Shown: positions 1-9,789 of the stretch, in pieces
How the letters are laid out: every line of letters begins with the position of its first letter
Numbering within the stretch: position 1 is the stretch's first letter
Source: Albugo candida
Lineage: Eukaryota; Oomycota; Peronosporomycetes; Albuginales
Assembly: GCA_040437565.1 (NCBI GenBank)
Contig: JBDOQK010000027.1
Location: 248,001 to 312,000, forward strand
Direction of reading: 5' to 3'
Length of the DNA stretch: 64,000 nt
The notes under the pieces: model-generated
Seen by the model: only the letters and a program-made list of their open reading frames with translations
Told to the model about the DNA's origin: nothing
The model's database searches: none
Program-made: the position numbers and the translations under genes

Positions 1-1718
1 AATGTATGCCGCGTATTGAATTGCGTCTTCCCAAAATTGGAATGGCAATCCACACGCAAAAATTTTGCACCTGGCCATTATAATAACGGTTCGATGCATT
101 CTTTCAGACTTTCCGTTGCTTGCCTGATTCCTCGCCTTGCTGCGTTGCCTGGCCACACTGCAGAACAAATCAACGTTCTCATATTCTCCACCCGAATCGG
201 TTCGTAAAACATGAATTTTACAATCGAATCGTTTCTCAAAATAAACCAAAAAAATCAAAAAAAAATTCGCTGCGGCATCTTTTGTCTTGGCTAAGAAAAC
301 CTGGACGCAATTACTTTTGTAATCCACAAAAATTACCATGTACAGGTTTCCAAGTCGATCTCTCGGTGTAAGTGGGCCCTTTAAGTCAGAGCAACGACTC
401 CATCAATGCTTTCAATTGGAGAGCGCTCACTGAATCAACTTTGGCCTGTCGATTTCTGCTCTGCTTTCCTTGAGCACAGGTCAAACAGTTTTCACGACTG
501 TGATCCGTAAGCATGATTCCAGACGCAGAGTCCTTGGTTAATCGTTCGATAGCATCGTAATTAAGGTGTCCCAATCTTCTGTGAAACTCCATTAGTGATC
601 CCTTTTGAACTGCACTCGAAAAATTATTTGGATATTCGAAATTTCCATCAACGGTCGCCAAAATGACGTCACGAACTTGAGAAACTTTTCGGTGAATTTT
701 GGCCTTCACAACGAGTACATTTTTCATCAGGTCGACATCAAAAGCAACATTTTTGCCATCAGTGCTTGCGAGGACACATTTTCCGGAATGTTTCATTCAC
801 GAGTACCCTTTCTCGTCTAAAATTCCATACATGATAAAATTTTGCGTTGAGCCTTTGGCGTAATCAACGTTCGTGAGCTTCACAATCTTCTGTTCTCCCA
901 ACGCCATCACAGCCAGCATCACAGATCCTTTTTTGCTGATTTGTAAAGGCTTTCCATCTGACTGAACGCAAGTGCCGTCAGCATCTTCCAAGTCGTCTAG
1001 CCATGTTTTATCTCCAATCAGGTGTAGGCGACTAGAACCACTGTCTAAAATCCAGATTTGCTCATCACAGCTCGTACGTCCGGAATAGCCAGAGTGAGGT
1101 CCGCTTCATCCTTTTCTCGTTGATACGCTTTTGGACATTTAGCTTTCAAGTGACCCATTTCTCCGCAGATATGACATCGTCTCGTATCTTGAAACCGACG
1201 GTCTTGAATTGCGCTAACAACTTCCCTTCCCGTTCGTTTATTAACTACGCCTGACTCCCACGCTTGAGCAAAGTGTGTCAGCTCTTCCGCTTGCTGAATG
1301 TAGTCTGTTCTGCGATCATCCACCTTCGCCATTAACACGATTCTCATCTCTTGAGAAGCATATTGAACNNNNNNNNNNNNNNNNNNNNNNNNNNNNNNNN
1401 NNNNNNNNNNNNNNNNNNNNNNNNNNNNNNNNNNNNNNNNNNNNNNNNNNNNNNNNNNNNNNNNNNNNATTCTTCTAGACGATCCAAACGACCAACCAGC
1501 CCACGCATGAGCTGCAACAATTCGTCTTTGTCTTGTTTATCACCCCTATTCCTCTCCTGAAGTGTTTGGTTTGTACGCCAACATCCACCGCCGTGCTTTT
1601 TTCTTCTAGTACGTCTACTACCCTGGCTCTCTCGTGGCCAGGAGTAGTCACTGGTGACGAGGCATTATTCTCGTCAACCTCATAGCCATGAACAAAGTCC
1701 GCCATGGGGCTCATAACC
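1..1718 (-). mobile_element. Ty1/copia LTR retrotransposon, broken, running off the left edge
   Basis: Fossil element read on the minus strand. Parts in order from the right: a primer-binding-site-like stretch at about 1707-1718, whose complement matches the anticodon stem-loop of initiator Met tRNA (a half-tRNA primer known for some copia elements); a Gag region at 1045-1714 ending in a CCHC zinc knuckle (CHICGEMGHLKAKC, about 1140-1185); a protease/linker region at about 797-1044; and a GAG-pre-integrase region (FHRRLGHLNYDAIERL, about 530-580) with following CxxC at about 475-490. Integrase, reverse transcriptase and the far LTR lie outside the window. It is broken, with a few interruptions, and an assembly gap of 100 N lies in Gag. 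Age cannot be judged without both LTRs. Confidence 0.85.
1369..1468. other. Assembly gap, 100 N, inside copia Gag
   Basis: A run of exactly 100 N. Unlike most gaps here, I see no shared sequence on its two sides, so the missing length is unknown. Confidence 0.98.
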
Positions 1719-2321
1719 TGTTAAACCCTGGTGCTGTTATGATAGACACGACACAGGAGAGCGAACTAGAACACGCTCTTTAGTTTCCAATCGAAAAGTG
1801 GTATTGATTTATCACTATTCTTCAGCTAAATACGAAACGCCTCGCTACAATACAAAAATGTTATGTAGTCCACGCATTTCCACATAGCTTCGTCATCATT
1901 TCTTCAACATATTCTACTTTCAACATATCGAGTATTCAATTTGCCACTTGCTGAGTACTACGCATCTTCTAATAGAATGTAGCCTTCGAAATCGCTGAAG
2001 GCGCTCTTTATCCGAGCAAGTGCATCTTAAAGATTGAAGGAATTCATCTCTCTATCGGAACTACACTACACTAAATATCATATATAAGCGACATATTAGT
2101 ATGTAAAGGTTATAAAAACTAGGCTCGGTCCAAGCACCACACGTGTCGTGCGGTCGCTTTGTTTTTCTTTAACGCACACACGTTTTATTTTCTTCTCTTT
2201 CGGTTCTTGTCGTCGAATCAGTTCGACCATTGCTGCACTTGAAGATACCTCGATAACGTGTTAGCCTCTCCAGAATATCTACACATCTCAGCTTGTTGAT
2301 TGATTACCATATCTTATCACC
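1719..2321. promoter_or_regulatory. Intergenic: probable LTR remnant, then Bfr1-like gene promoter
   Basis: The left part starts with TGTTA next to the primer-binding-like site and could be the copia 5' LTR, but I could not fix its other end. The right part holds TATA-like stretches (about 2090 and 2108) and a pyrimidine-rich run at about 2155-2215, which may be the promoter and leader of the gene starting at 2322. No coding sequence is supported. Confidence 0.4.
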
Positions 2322-3941
2322 ATGAGCGCTCCTTCCAGCCCACAAAAAGAGACGGAAGTCGCCGATTTAACTGAGACGCCCGTCATCAATGCATCCACTG
2401 TCATTGAAAAGCTGCTTAAACCCGATAAAGCTGAACACGATGCGCAAATCGCCGCACTAAATGCTGATATCAAGAATTTACGAGATCGAACTGTACGTTA
2501 CCGCATATTACAATTTGCACTCCGATGTATTCAATTACTCAATTCATAGACCGCTATCCGAGCTGTATTGGATGGAATTCAAAATGGACGCACGGGTTAT
2601 GGCGATCAAATCCAAGCGGCAAAGAACAAGTACGCGGAACTACGTGCGGAGAAAGACAAATTGCTGTTAGAACGCAATGAGCTCAACGCCAAATCACGGC
2701 AAGCGCACGATAAGAAAGACAAATTGGTCTCATCGCAACGCTCATTGCGATCCAATTTGAAATTCACTACGAGAGAAGAGATCGATGAGGAGATCTCTAG
2801 ACTTCGTCATCAGCAGGAGACACGGTCCATGACGCTTATGGAAGAGAAAAGGCTCATCAAAGAGATCGAAGCCCTACAGCAGTCAAAAGATCATGCTCAC
2901 AAATACTCACAGGAGCGTGATACTATCGAAAGACAGAATGGCCTTTTGAAGGATTTCAAAGCAGAGCTTACAGCAAAGAACAAAGAGATTGATGGAGTTC
3001 AAGAGAAAATGAATGGATCAAAGGAGGAGTTAGATAAATTGTACGCATTGAATGCCGCTGAACAACAGCAAGGAAAATACAGTGAGCTCATGAATGAGCG
3101 TAAAGAAATATGGGCTGAATTGGATGCAAAATATCAAACTATTAGAGAGCTCAGAGACGCTTTCAAGGAAGCGAACGACAAGTATTACGAGAATGTTCGA
3201 GCTATTCGTGAAAAGAAACGGCTTGCACGTCAAGAAGAGGAAGATCGCCAAAAGCAAGAGTACGAAGTCAAACTCGCCGAATACGAAAAAGAAGTTGCAA
3301 AGTTACATCCATTTCAGAATCAACTGGACATTTGTGACGCTCTGGTCACATACTTTGAGAAGAATTTCTCAAAAGATTTGAACAACGGCGAAACGAATTC
3401 TGACGACTCGAATTCGAATCCATTGCCGGAATTAGACGGAATGAAGCCTCTGCAACGCAAAACGGAAGATTACATGGCTCCTACTCGCGACGATGGAAGA
3501 AAGAAAGGAAAGCGGGGCGGTGGGAAGAAGGGCAAAAAAGACCAAAAAATGTCACTTCCAATCGTTCAGTTGGAATCACTCGGCACCATTGGCTTACTAC
3601 CGCCATCAAAAGTATCTGCCGTTCAGGCTACCATCGATGCAATCAAAGAAAAGAAAGAGTGGTATCAAAAGCAAACTTTAAAAGATTCGGATCCCACCAC
3701 CAGCGATGAAGCAGCAAAGATCACGAAAACTCCCTCAGCAGAGAGCAGCGTGGTGTCAAGAAAGCAAAATCGACGTGAATTCAAATCGAGTGACGAGCGC
3801 GCATTTCCGACTCTCGGAGCTTCAGCCGGAGACACAGGAGACAGCTCATCATGGGGACCATCAGCATCAGTGGAATCTCCAGATGCCATCGCTTCTCTAT
3901 CTCCAACCACTGAAGTTGTTATCGCCGATTTGGAAGCTTAG
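2322..3941 (+). CDS. Bfr1-like coiled-coil protein (nuclear segregation/mRNP factor)
   Basis: Two exons, 2322-2492 and 2550-3941, with a 57-nt intron (GTACGT...TAG), giving 520 residues. Most of residues 30-310 is charged coiled coil, with the pattern '[15 protein letters not shown]' near the start and a long K/E/R/Q helix in the middle; residues about 385-400 hold a basic stretch ([13 protein letters not shown]). The layout matches the fungal Bfr1 family, whose members bind polysomal mRNP and ER-associated messages and affect nuclear segregation. The C-terminus is acidic/Ser-rich and probably disordered, with an 'FPTLGA' motif seen in RNA-associated proteins. Family assignment rests on overall pattern and coiled coil, so a generic coiled-coil protein remains possible. 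Confidence 0.7.
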
Positions 3942-4067
3942 TGTTAAGAAACGTATTGCTTTCTCGCATAGAAAATAAGCACAAAATGATTTTCTTCGAG
4001 TCGAATCTCGATTGGCTTAAATTTTGTATTGAAGTCGGAAAATTCATATCGTTGCCATTTCGAATAA

Positions 4068-6044
4068 ATGTCAGAGCAAAAGCGCGTGTTCATTCCGACC
4101 AATTCGTTGGTGTCACCAATGCTGACCGATCTGTACCAGATCACAATGTACGTCTGCTCACTCTCATTGATCTCTCCACGCTGCTAAAAGCTCGTAATCG
4201 GCTGTATTACAGGGTGTATGCGTATTGGAAAGAAAAGCGTCATAATGATATCGCTGTATTCGATCTATTTTTCCGCAAAAATCCATTTAACGGAGAATAC
4301 ACCGTCTTCGCTGGCTTGGAGGAGGTATCATGCGCGAATAGATACGTACAAAATGGCGAAATCACTTTTGTGTCTTAGGCGCTCGCGCTTATTGAGAATT
4401 TCAAATTCTCAGAAAGCGACATTGCATACTTGCAAGGATTATTTCCACGGATAGAGATTGAGTTTTTCGACTGGTTGGCGACGCTCGATTGCTCAGGAAT
4501 CAAAGTTTGCGCTGTGAAGGTACTTTTCTATCAATGGCTTGATGGTTGTTCATTTACATTGTTGAGTAGGAAGGAACGATTGTGTTCCCACGTGTGCCTG
4601 TGATTCGGGTTGAAGGAGATCTGGCTGTTGGACAACTGTTGGAGACGCCGCTGCTTAATTTACTGAATTACGCAAGTCTTGTGACAACTAATGCAACCCG
4701 ATTTCTCAAAGCGGCAGGACCGAATGTAGAGCTGATCGAGTTTGGTTTGAGACGAGCACAAGGTCCAGACGGAGGGCTTAGTGCTTCGCGATATGCATAC
4801 ATGGCTGGATTTGCTGGAACAAGCAATGTTTTAGCTGGAAAGTTGCATAATATCCCAGTCAAAGGAACCAATGCCCATGCTTTTATTCAAGCGCATATGA
4901 GTTTAGATCAAGTGGAGGTGCTTCCATTGCAAGCACAAACGTTCAACGCTGAAAGTTTGTTCCGAGGTAGGAGGCAATGGTCGACGGGACGAAGATCACT
5001 GGAATAGTTTTGAAATACCGGCGCGAGCTGGAGTATATGAGGACGAACAATGTAAAGATCACTTCGACTTTATCGATTTGACTTGTTATTCCTGATTTTC
5101 CAGGGCGAGCTTGCAGCATTCATTTCCTATGCAGTAGCCTTTCCAAATGCATTTCTAACCTTAGTCGATACGTACGACACGATGGCGGTACGGCTTCAAG
5201 AAGAGAAGCGCCGAAAGATTGAGATCTGTTTTGTAGTCTGGCATTCCAAACTTCATTTGCGTGGCGCTGGCGCTGCATGAACTTGGGTACCAAGCCATAG
5301 GAATTCGTCTGGACAGTGGCGATCTATCATACCTTTCTCGATGGACTCGAGCCGAATTTGTTGCAATTGGTGACCGATACGACATCTCCTACTTCAAGCA
5401 TCTAAACATAACTGCCAGCAATGATATTAACGAAGCGGTCTTGAACTCTTTGAACGAGCAGGTATTTGAAGCCTGACCATCCGATTTCCTGGTACAAACT
5501 CTTGATGTAGGGCCATGAGATCAATACATATGGCATCGGCACGCATCTAGTAACGTGTCAGGCTCAGCCAGCACTCGGGATGGTGTACAAACTGGTCGAA
5601 ATCAATGGCTCTGCTAGAATCAAACTATCCGAAGATGTAGCGAAAGTGACGATTCCCGGAGCTAAAACGGCTTTCCGCCTTCTAGGAGCAAACGGAAAAC
5701 CAATCTTGGATGTTATGGTCGGTTCCAAAGAACCTTCACCCACAGCTGGTAGAAGAATGCTATGTCGCCATCCCTTCGATGAACTCCGTCGCGCTTATGT
5801 GACACCTTCAAAGACGATTCTTCTGCATGAACTTGTTTGGGACGGAGTGAATGGAGGACTCATTGCTGACTTGCCGACGTTACAGCAGCGAAGAGAGTAC
5901 GTTTGGCAGCAATTTCAGCTGATTCGAGAAGATGTGGTGCGATCGTTAAATCCGACGCCATACAAAGTGTCTGTATCGAGTGATTTGTACGATTTTATTC
6001 ATGATATGTGGCTCCATGAGTATCCGGTCCATGACCTTCATTGA
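4068..6044 (+). CDS. NAPRT: Nicotinate phosphoribosyltransferase, eight exons
   Basis: Converts nicotinate and PRPP to nicotinate mononucleotide (Preiss-Handler NAD salvage), in the cytosol. Exons: 4068-4147, 4213-4324, 4379-4519, 4570-4966, 5008-5051, 5104-5187, 5237-5461, 5511-6044. Every junction is GT..AG and in phase, and the product is 538 residues, the same as the human enzyme. Visible motifs: LTDLYQITM (about 19-27), [27 protein letters not shown] (about 168), GTNAHAF with the likely catalytic His at 214, [27 protein letters not shown] and [16 protein letters not shown]. Introns are only 41-65 nt and two exons are under 90 nt. The start is the first ATG giving the conserved N-terminus. 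No break seen. Confidence 0.95.
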
Positions 6045-7650
6045 TCAATCCATTATGTAATTTTTGGCACACTAGTAAGGAATGTTTGTTTCATCACACG
6101 ATCAAAGTCGACTTTGATCAACTACATGTAACATTTCTTCTACACAAACCAAAACCTTTATTTTTCTTCGCTGTGATCCAACGCGTTGTTGGGAACTTCA
6201 CCTGGAGTGCGTTCAATAGCGGCTCGATCCATGAATGCGGATCTCGTCAAACAGGTACAAACGACTGTGCATTATAACATTCTTTCTAGCGATTTTCAAC
6301 TGGTGTCTTGAACTCAACAAATTTGCTCTGGATAAGGTAAGCATGGACGACTCGAAAAACATTATAAAAGGTGTTCATGTATCTTGCACCGCCTCTTCTC
6401 AAAGGTCCTATTGAATCGCTACTACAAACTCTGCGATACATAAGACAGAATCTGTCTAAAAATTGACTCATATGGGACGTATGAAACAATTTCCAAAGGT
6501 GGTGCAAGATACATGCTTATCTATATTGATGTGAATGCAAACCTTTTCGCTCATTAGTGAGCTCACTTCCTTACATATCAGCCGGGTTTAGAATTTCGCA
6601 CTATATCGACTTTTGTTGCACTTGGGCAATTATTCTTGTATTCAGGTTGATGCTGTAACGATTCACAGTTTTCGTTGCATCCATCCCCATGCTAGTGTTC
6701 GAGAGCGAAGCTGACTAAGGAAGTTTGATGAATGCGCGGGCAATGGAGTGAATCGCTCATGATTATCCGCCCATATATGCCGATCGTGTCGCATTGTGCT
6801 TCTTGAAATGTCTTAGCAAAAAGAACCGAGATAGCGAGCAGTTTTTGTTGCAAGCTATCTTGTGAATGAATAGCCTTTTTCTTCTTGAGCAAATGAGAGC
6901 AACCGAAGTCATTGGAGTCGGTCCAAACCCTGTAAAAGCCGCTCAGGATCGATCATTATGTGACTGAATGAGTATAAAAGACGTACGCGACAAAAGAAGA
7001 ATGAGGCTGAAAGAGATGCAAGCGTTTTATGGATACATATAGTCAAGGAATGCGCTGAATCATATGTCTTAAATGACCCTCATCGCTCAGACCTGGAAAT
7101 AGACAAGAAGTCTAGCTCTCATGCCAAAGAAATCGGATTCTGGTAGCCTGATGCTGTCAAAAGCGCTTGCATCGATAAAGTGTCTCCTGTCAGAACAGCG
7201 TCTGATGACATACATTTACCATAACACGATCAATATATTGAAACAGAGCCTTAAAACGTTAAAGGGTGTTCGCTTCCATCCACACGCTCGTTCGCATTTG
7301 ACATGCGAGTAGTCAGCTCTGCTTGACCCCAAACGTATCTCCAAACGCTTTCGGTCATTGATTCTATAGCAATCATACGATTGTATCGATCAAATTTAAT
7401 GCAAAGGTCATTTCACTCATTTGATAAGACATGCTGTATGCATCGCTGCGCTCAACCATGCAACTCGATTCTAAAAATCATCAATGAAGCCGGATCGAAA
7501 CCGTAGCTTCACCTTACCGTACCTATACATTTAAGTACGACCGTCTCGATAGGATCTGATTATAAAGAGAACCACAACGCGACATGTTTTGAAAGCTCCC
7601 TGAAGCGACATTTCCATTTATTTCACAGTCTCTCCGTCTAAGAAAAAAAA
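6045..7650. other. 1.6 kb intergenic, no supported gene
   Basis: Only short open frames without recognisable domains. It contains a 15-bp perfect inverted repeat, CATGTATCTTGCACC at 6376-6390 and its complement at 6501-6515. The last 100 bases should hold the promoter and leader of the methyltransferase gene at 7651, which begins right after an A-rich stretch. No tRNA-like cloverleaf was seen. Confidence 0.5.
6376..6515. repeat. 15-bp perfect inverted repeat with a 110-bp loop
   Basis: The arms are 6376-6390 and 6501-6515. No flanking target-site duplication was obvious, so it may be the trace of a small transposon, a hairpin, or chance. Confidence 0.45.
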
Positions 7651-8643
7651 ATGCCACTTCCACATGACAAGCAGTCCATTTGTGTAATCGCTGGAGGCAC
7701 ACGCGAAGAGCTGTTTTCACGCGGTCTTCAAGATTCTCTAAATTTGAGATCAGCCTCAGCGCTCGTCGATCCCAAAAAGCATTCTCTGATTCTGAACATA
7801 CATGAAGAGTATCTTTTAGCCGGCGCATCTCATCTGATAACTTGTAACTACGATGTAGTTCCCGGAAGAGGTTTCACTTCGGAAGAAATCATTCAGTACA
7901 CTCGATTGGCGGGTCGACTGGCTCTAACTGCGCGAGAAAACGCGGAAAGCAATGATGCGAATTTTCCAGCTACGGTGTGTGGATCTCTCCCACCATTATA
8001 CCCGAGTTTCCGTTACGATCGGACTTTTGACGCAGAGGACCTCAAACGGAATTATCTGCTGATTGCAGAATCACTTTGGAGTTTTTGTGACGTTTATATC
8101 GCTGAAAGTATGTCTTCGATCGCAGAAGCAAAACTGGTGTTTGAAGCTGTGGAGCATTTGGGCAAGCCCATTATCATATCATTTGCTTTAAACACTCTGG
8201 GAGGCTTACGAAGTGGCCAAGATGTAATCCGAGCATACAGAGAAATGATTGCTTTTTTCAAAAGTCGACTGGAAATGGAACGTGAGACTCCACAGCCTGA
8301 GCTAGCAGCCATATTGTTTGATTCTTCACAGCCGGAGGACATTGCCAAAGCTATCAAACGACTCTCGAAAGAAGAATCTCTTCTTGTACAAATGCGTGAG
8401 CACGGCATTCAATGGGGTGGGTATGGTGACCATATTTCGCCTACGTCTCGAGCAGGTTTTCTGGAAGAAAGGATTGCACCGGGAGCACTCAATTCCAAGC
8501 TGGATGTCGAGATTTTCAACGGATTCATGCAAAAATGGAAGCTTTTGGGGGCCCATTATGTTGGCGGTTGTTGTGGAATCAGTCCCGAGTACATCCAAGT
8601 GATGCGTCAGAATTTGAATTCGCCCACATGTATTCGTCCGTAA
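7651..8643 (+). CDS. Homocysteine S-methyltransferase-like protein with altered active site
   Basis: A single-exon 330-residue protein of the homocysteine/S-methylmethionine methyltransferase fold (pfam S-methyl_trans), 50 bp upstream of its paralogue and on the same strand. It keeps GSLPPLYPSFRYD, FCDVYIAESM, GKPIIISFAL and the C-terminal GGCCGISPEYI. It differs at sites the family needs: the N-terminal DGG(T/M)G motif reads AGGTREEL, and the segment that normally carries the first zinc-binding Cys reads ILFDSSQPED, where the neighbour has LFNCCSPEA. Normal enzymes bind zinc with three Cys, so this copy keeps only the GGCC pair. It is intact, so a changed function or a regulatory/heteromer role is more likely than a dead gene. 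That is inference. Confidence 0.85.
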   Translation: MPLPHDKQSICVIAGGTREELFSRGLQDSLNLRSASALVDPKKHSLILNIHEEYLLAGASHLITCNYDVVPGRGFTSEEIIQYTRLAGRLALTARENAESNDANFPATVCGSLPPLYPSFRYDRTFDAEDLKRNYLLIAESLWSFCDVYIAESMSSIAEAKLVFEAVEHLGKPIIISFALNTLGGLRSGQDVIRAYREMIAFFKSRLEMERETPQPELAAILFDSSQPEDIAKAIKRLSKEESLLVQMREHGIQWGGYGDHISPTSRAGFLEERIAPGALNSKLDVEIFNGFMQKWKLLGAHYVGGCCGISPEYIQVMRQNLNSPTCIRP

Positions 8644-8693
8644 TCTGATTGGTCGTTATTCTATAATATATTTTATCACACCAATCAGTTTAT

Positions 8694-9734
8694 TTGAACG
8701 AGGATTCTTACTCAATATTACCCAATCATATGTCTCTAATCGCTAAGCAAACTGGATGGCTGTCACGAAGTAAAGCTTTGTGCACTATGCCTCTCGTAGA
8801 TCTCTTGGACGGAGGAACAGGAGAAGAGCTCATCCGAAGGAAAATGCACGATGATCGTCAAATTTGGTCAGCAGGTGCCCTCGTACGAGACCAGTATCAC
8901 ACGCTGTTGGTCGACGTTCATCATTCGTTCATGAAAGCAGGCTCCAAGTATATCACATGCAACAATTATGGCGTCACGCCGGGCGTAGGATTTTCAGAGT
9001 CTGAGGTCGTAAGGTACAGCATGCTTGCAGGTAAATTAGCCGATAAAGCTCGTGCTCAATTCTACTCGGAAAATGCCGAAAAACGTGACGAGATCATGAT
9101 TTGTGGTTCTTTACCGCCATTATTGGAAAGCTACCGTCCTGATAAAATCCTATCCTTCCAAGAAGGCTCAAAATGGTACTCTCTAATAGGAGGTGCACTC
9201 ATTCCTTACATTGATATATTTTTGGCTGAGACACTTTCGACCACAGAGGAAGCCAAACAAGTTATCTCAGCTGTTGACAAGTACCGGAAGCCTCTTATGG
9301 TATCGTTCACATTGAATGAAAGAGGTCAGCTGAGAAGTGAGGAAGACGTCGTGAGTGCGATAACAACCGTGTTAGAGTACTCTAAGAATCATTTGACTCT
9401 TCTCCAAGGGTTTTTGTTCAATTGTTGTTCGCCGGAAGCGATCTCACTAGCGCTAAATCAAATTCGTAGTTCGAAAAACGCTGTTAGGATGCTGTCTGAG
9501 CATCGAATTCGGCTAGGAGCGTATGCGAATCGTCTGACTCCGATTGCAAGCGATTGGGCTCTTGCTGAAGTCTCCACACCACAAGCATTCCGAGCCGACA
9601 TCAATATCGATACATATCGAGATTTTGCTAGAATATGGATCGAGATGGGAGCCACAATCATAGGCGGATGCTGCGGTATCGATCCAGAGTATATCGCCGC
9701 TATCCGAGGCGATCTGCTCAATTCCGAAGCCTGA
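8694..9734 (+). CDS. Homocysteine S-methyltransferase (MmuM/HMT type)
   Basis: Transfers a methyl group, probably from S-methylmethionine or AdoMet, to homocysteine to make methionine. It is a single exon of 346 codons from the first ATG; an ATG at 8787 (residue 32, MPLVDLLDGGTGEEL) gives a start that fits the family better, so the first 31 residues are doubtful. Family motifs are complete: DGGTGEEL, YITCNNYGVTPGVGF, CGSLPPLLESYRPD, the first zinc Cys region FLFNCCSPEA, and the paired zinc Cys GGCCGIDPEYI near the end. It sits 50 bp after a paralogue with altered motifs, a tandem duplication in one orientation. Which methyl donor it uses cannot be read from sequence. Confidence 0.9.
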   Translation: MNEDSYSILPNHMSLIAKQTGWLSRSKALCTMPLVDLLDGGTGEELIRRKMHDDRQIWSAGALVRDQYHTLLVDVHHSFMKAGSKYITCNNYGVTPGVGFSESEVVRYSMLAGKLADKARAQFYSENAEKRDEIMICGSLPPLLESYRPDKILSFQEGSKWYSLIGGALIPYIDIFLAETLSTTEEAKQVISAVDKYRKPLMVSFTLNERGQLRSEEDVVSAITTVLEYSKNHLTLLQGFLFNCCSPEAISLALNQIRSSKNAVRMLSEHRIRLGAYANRLTPIASDWALAEVSTPQAFRADINIDTYRDFARIWIEMGATIIGGCCGIDPEYIAAIRGDLLNSEA

Positions 9735-9789
9735 TCGACTGATGGATACAAGTTGGTATCAAGCTCTATCAGACGTAAGCGGGCACAAG

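Noticed and set aside
7121-7312. 63-codon plus-strand frame upstream of the methyltransferase pair
   Set aside because: No domain or coding bias that I can see, and it does not join to the next gene.
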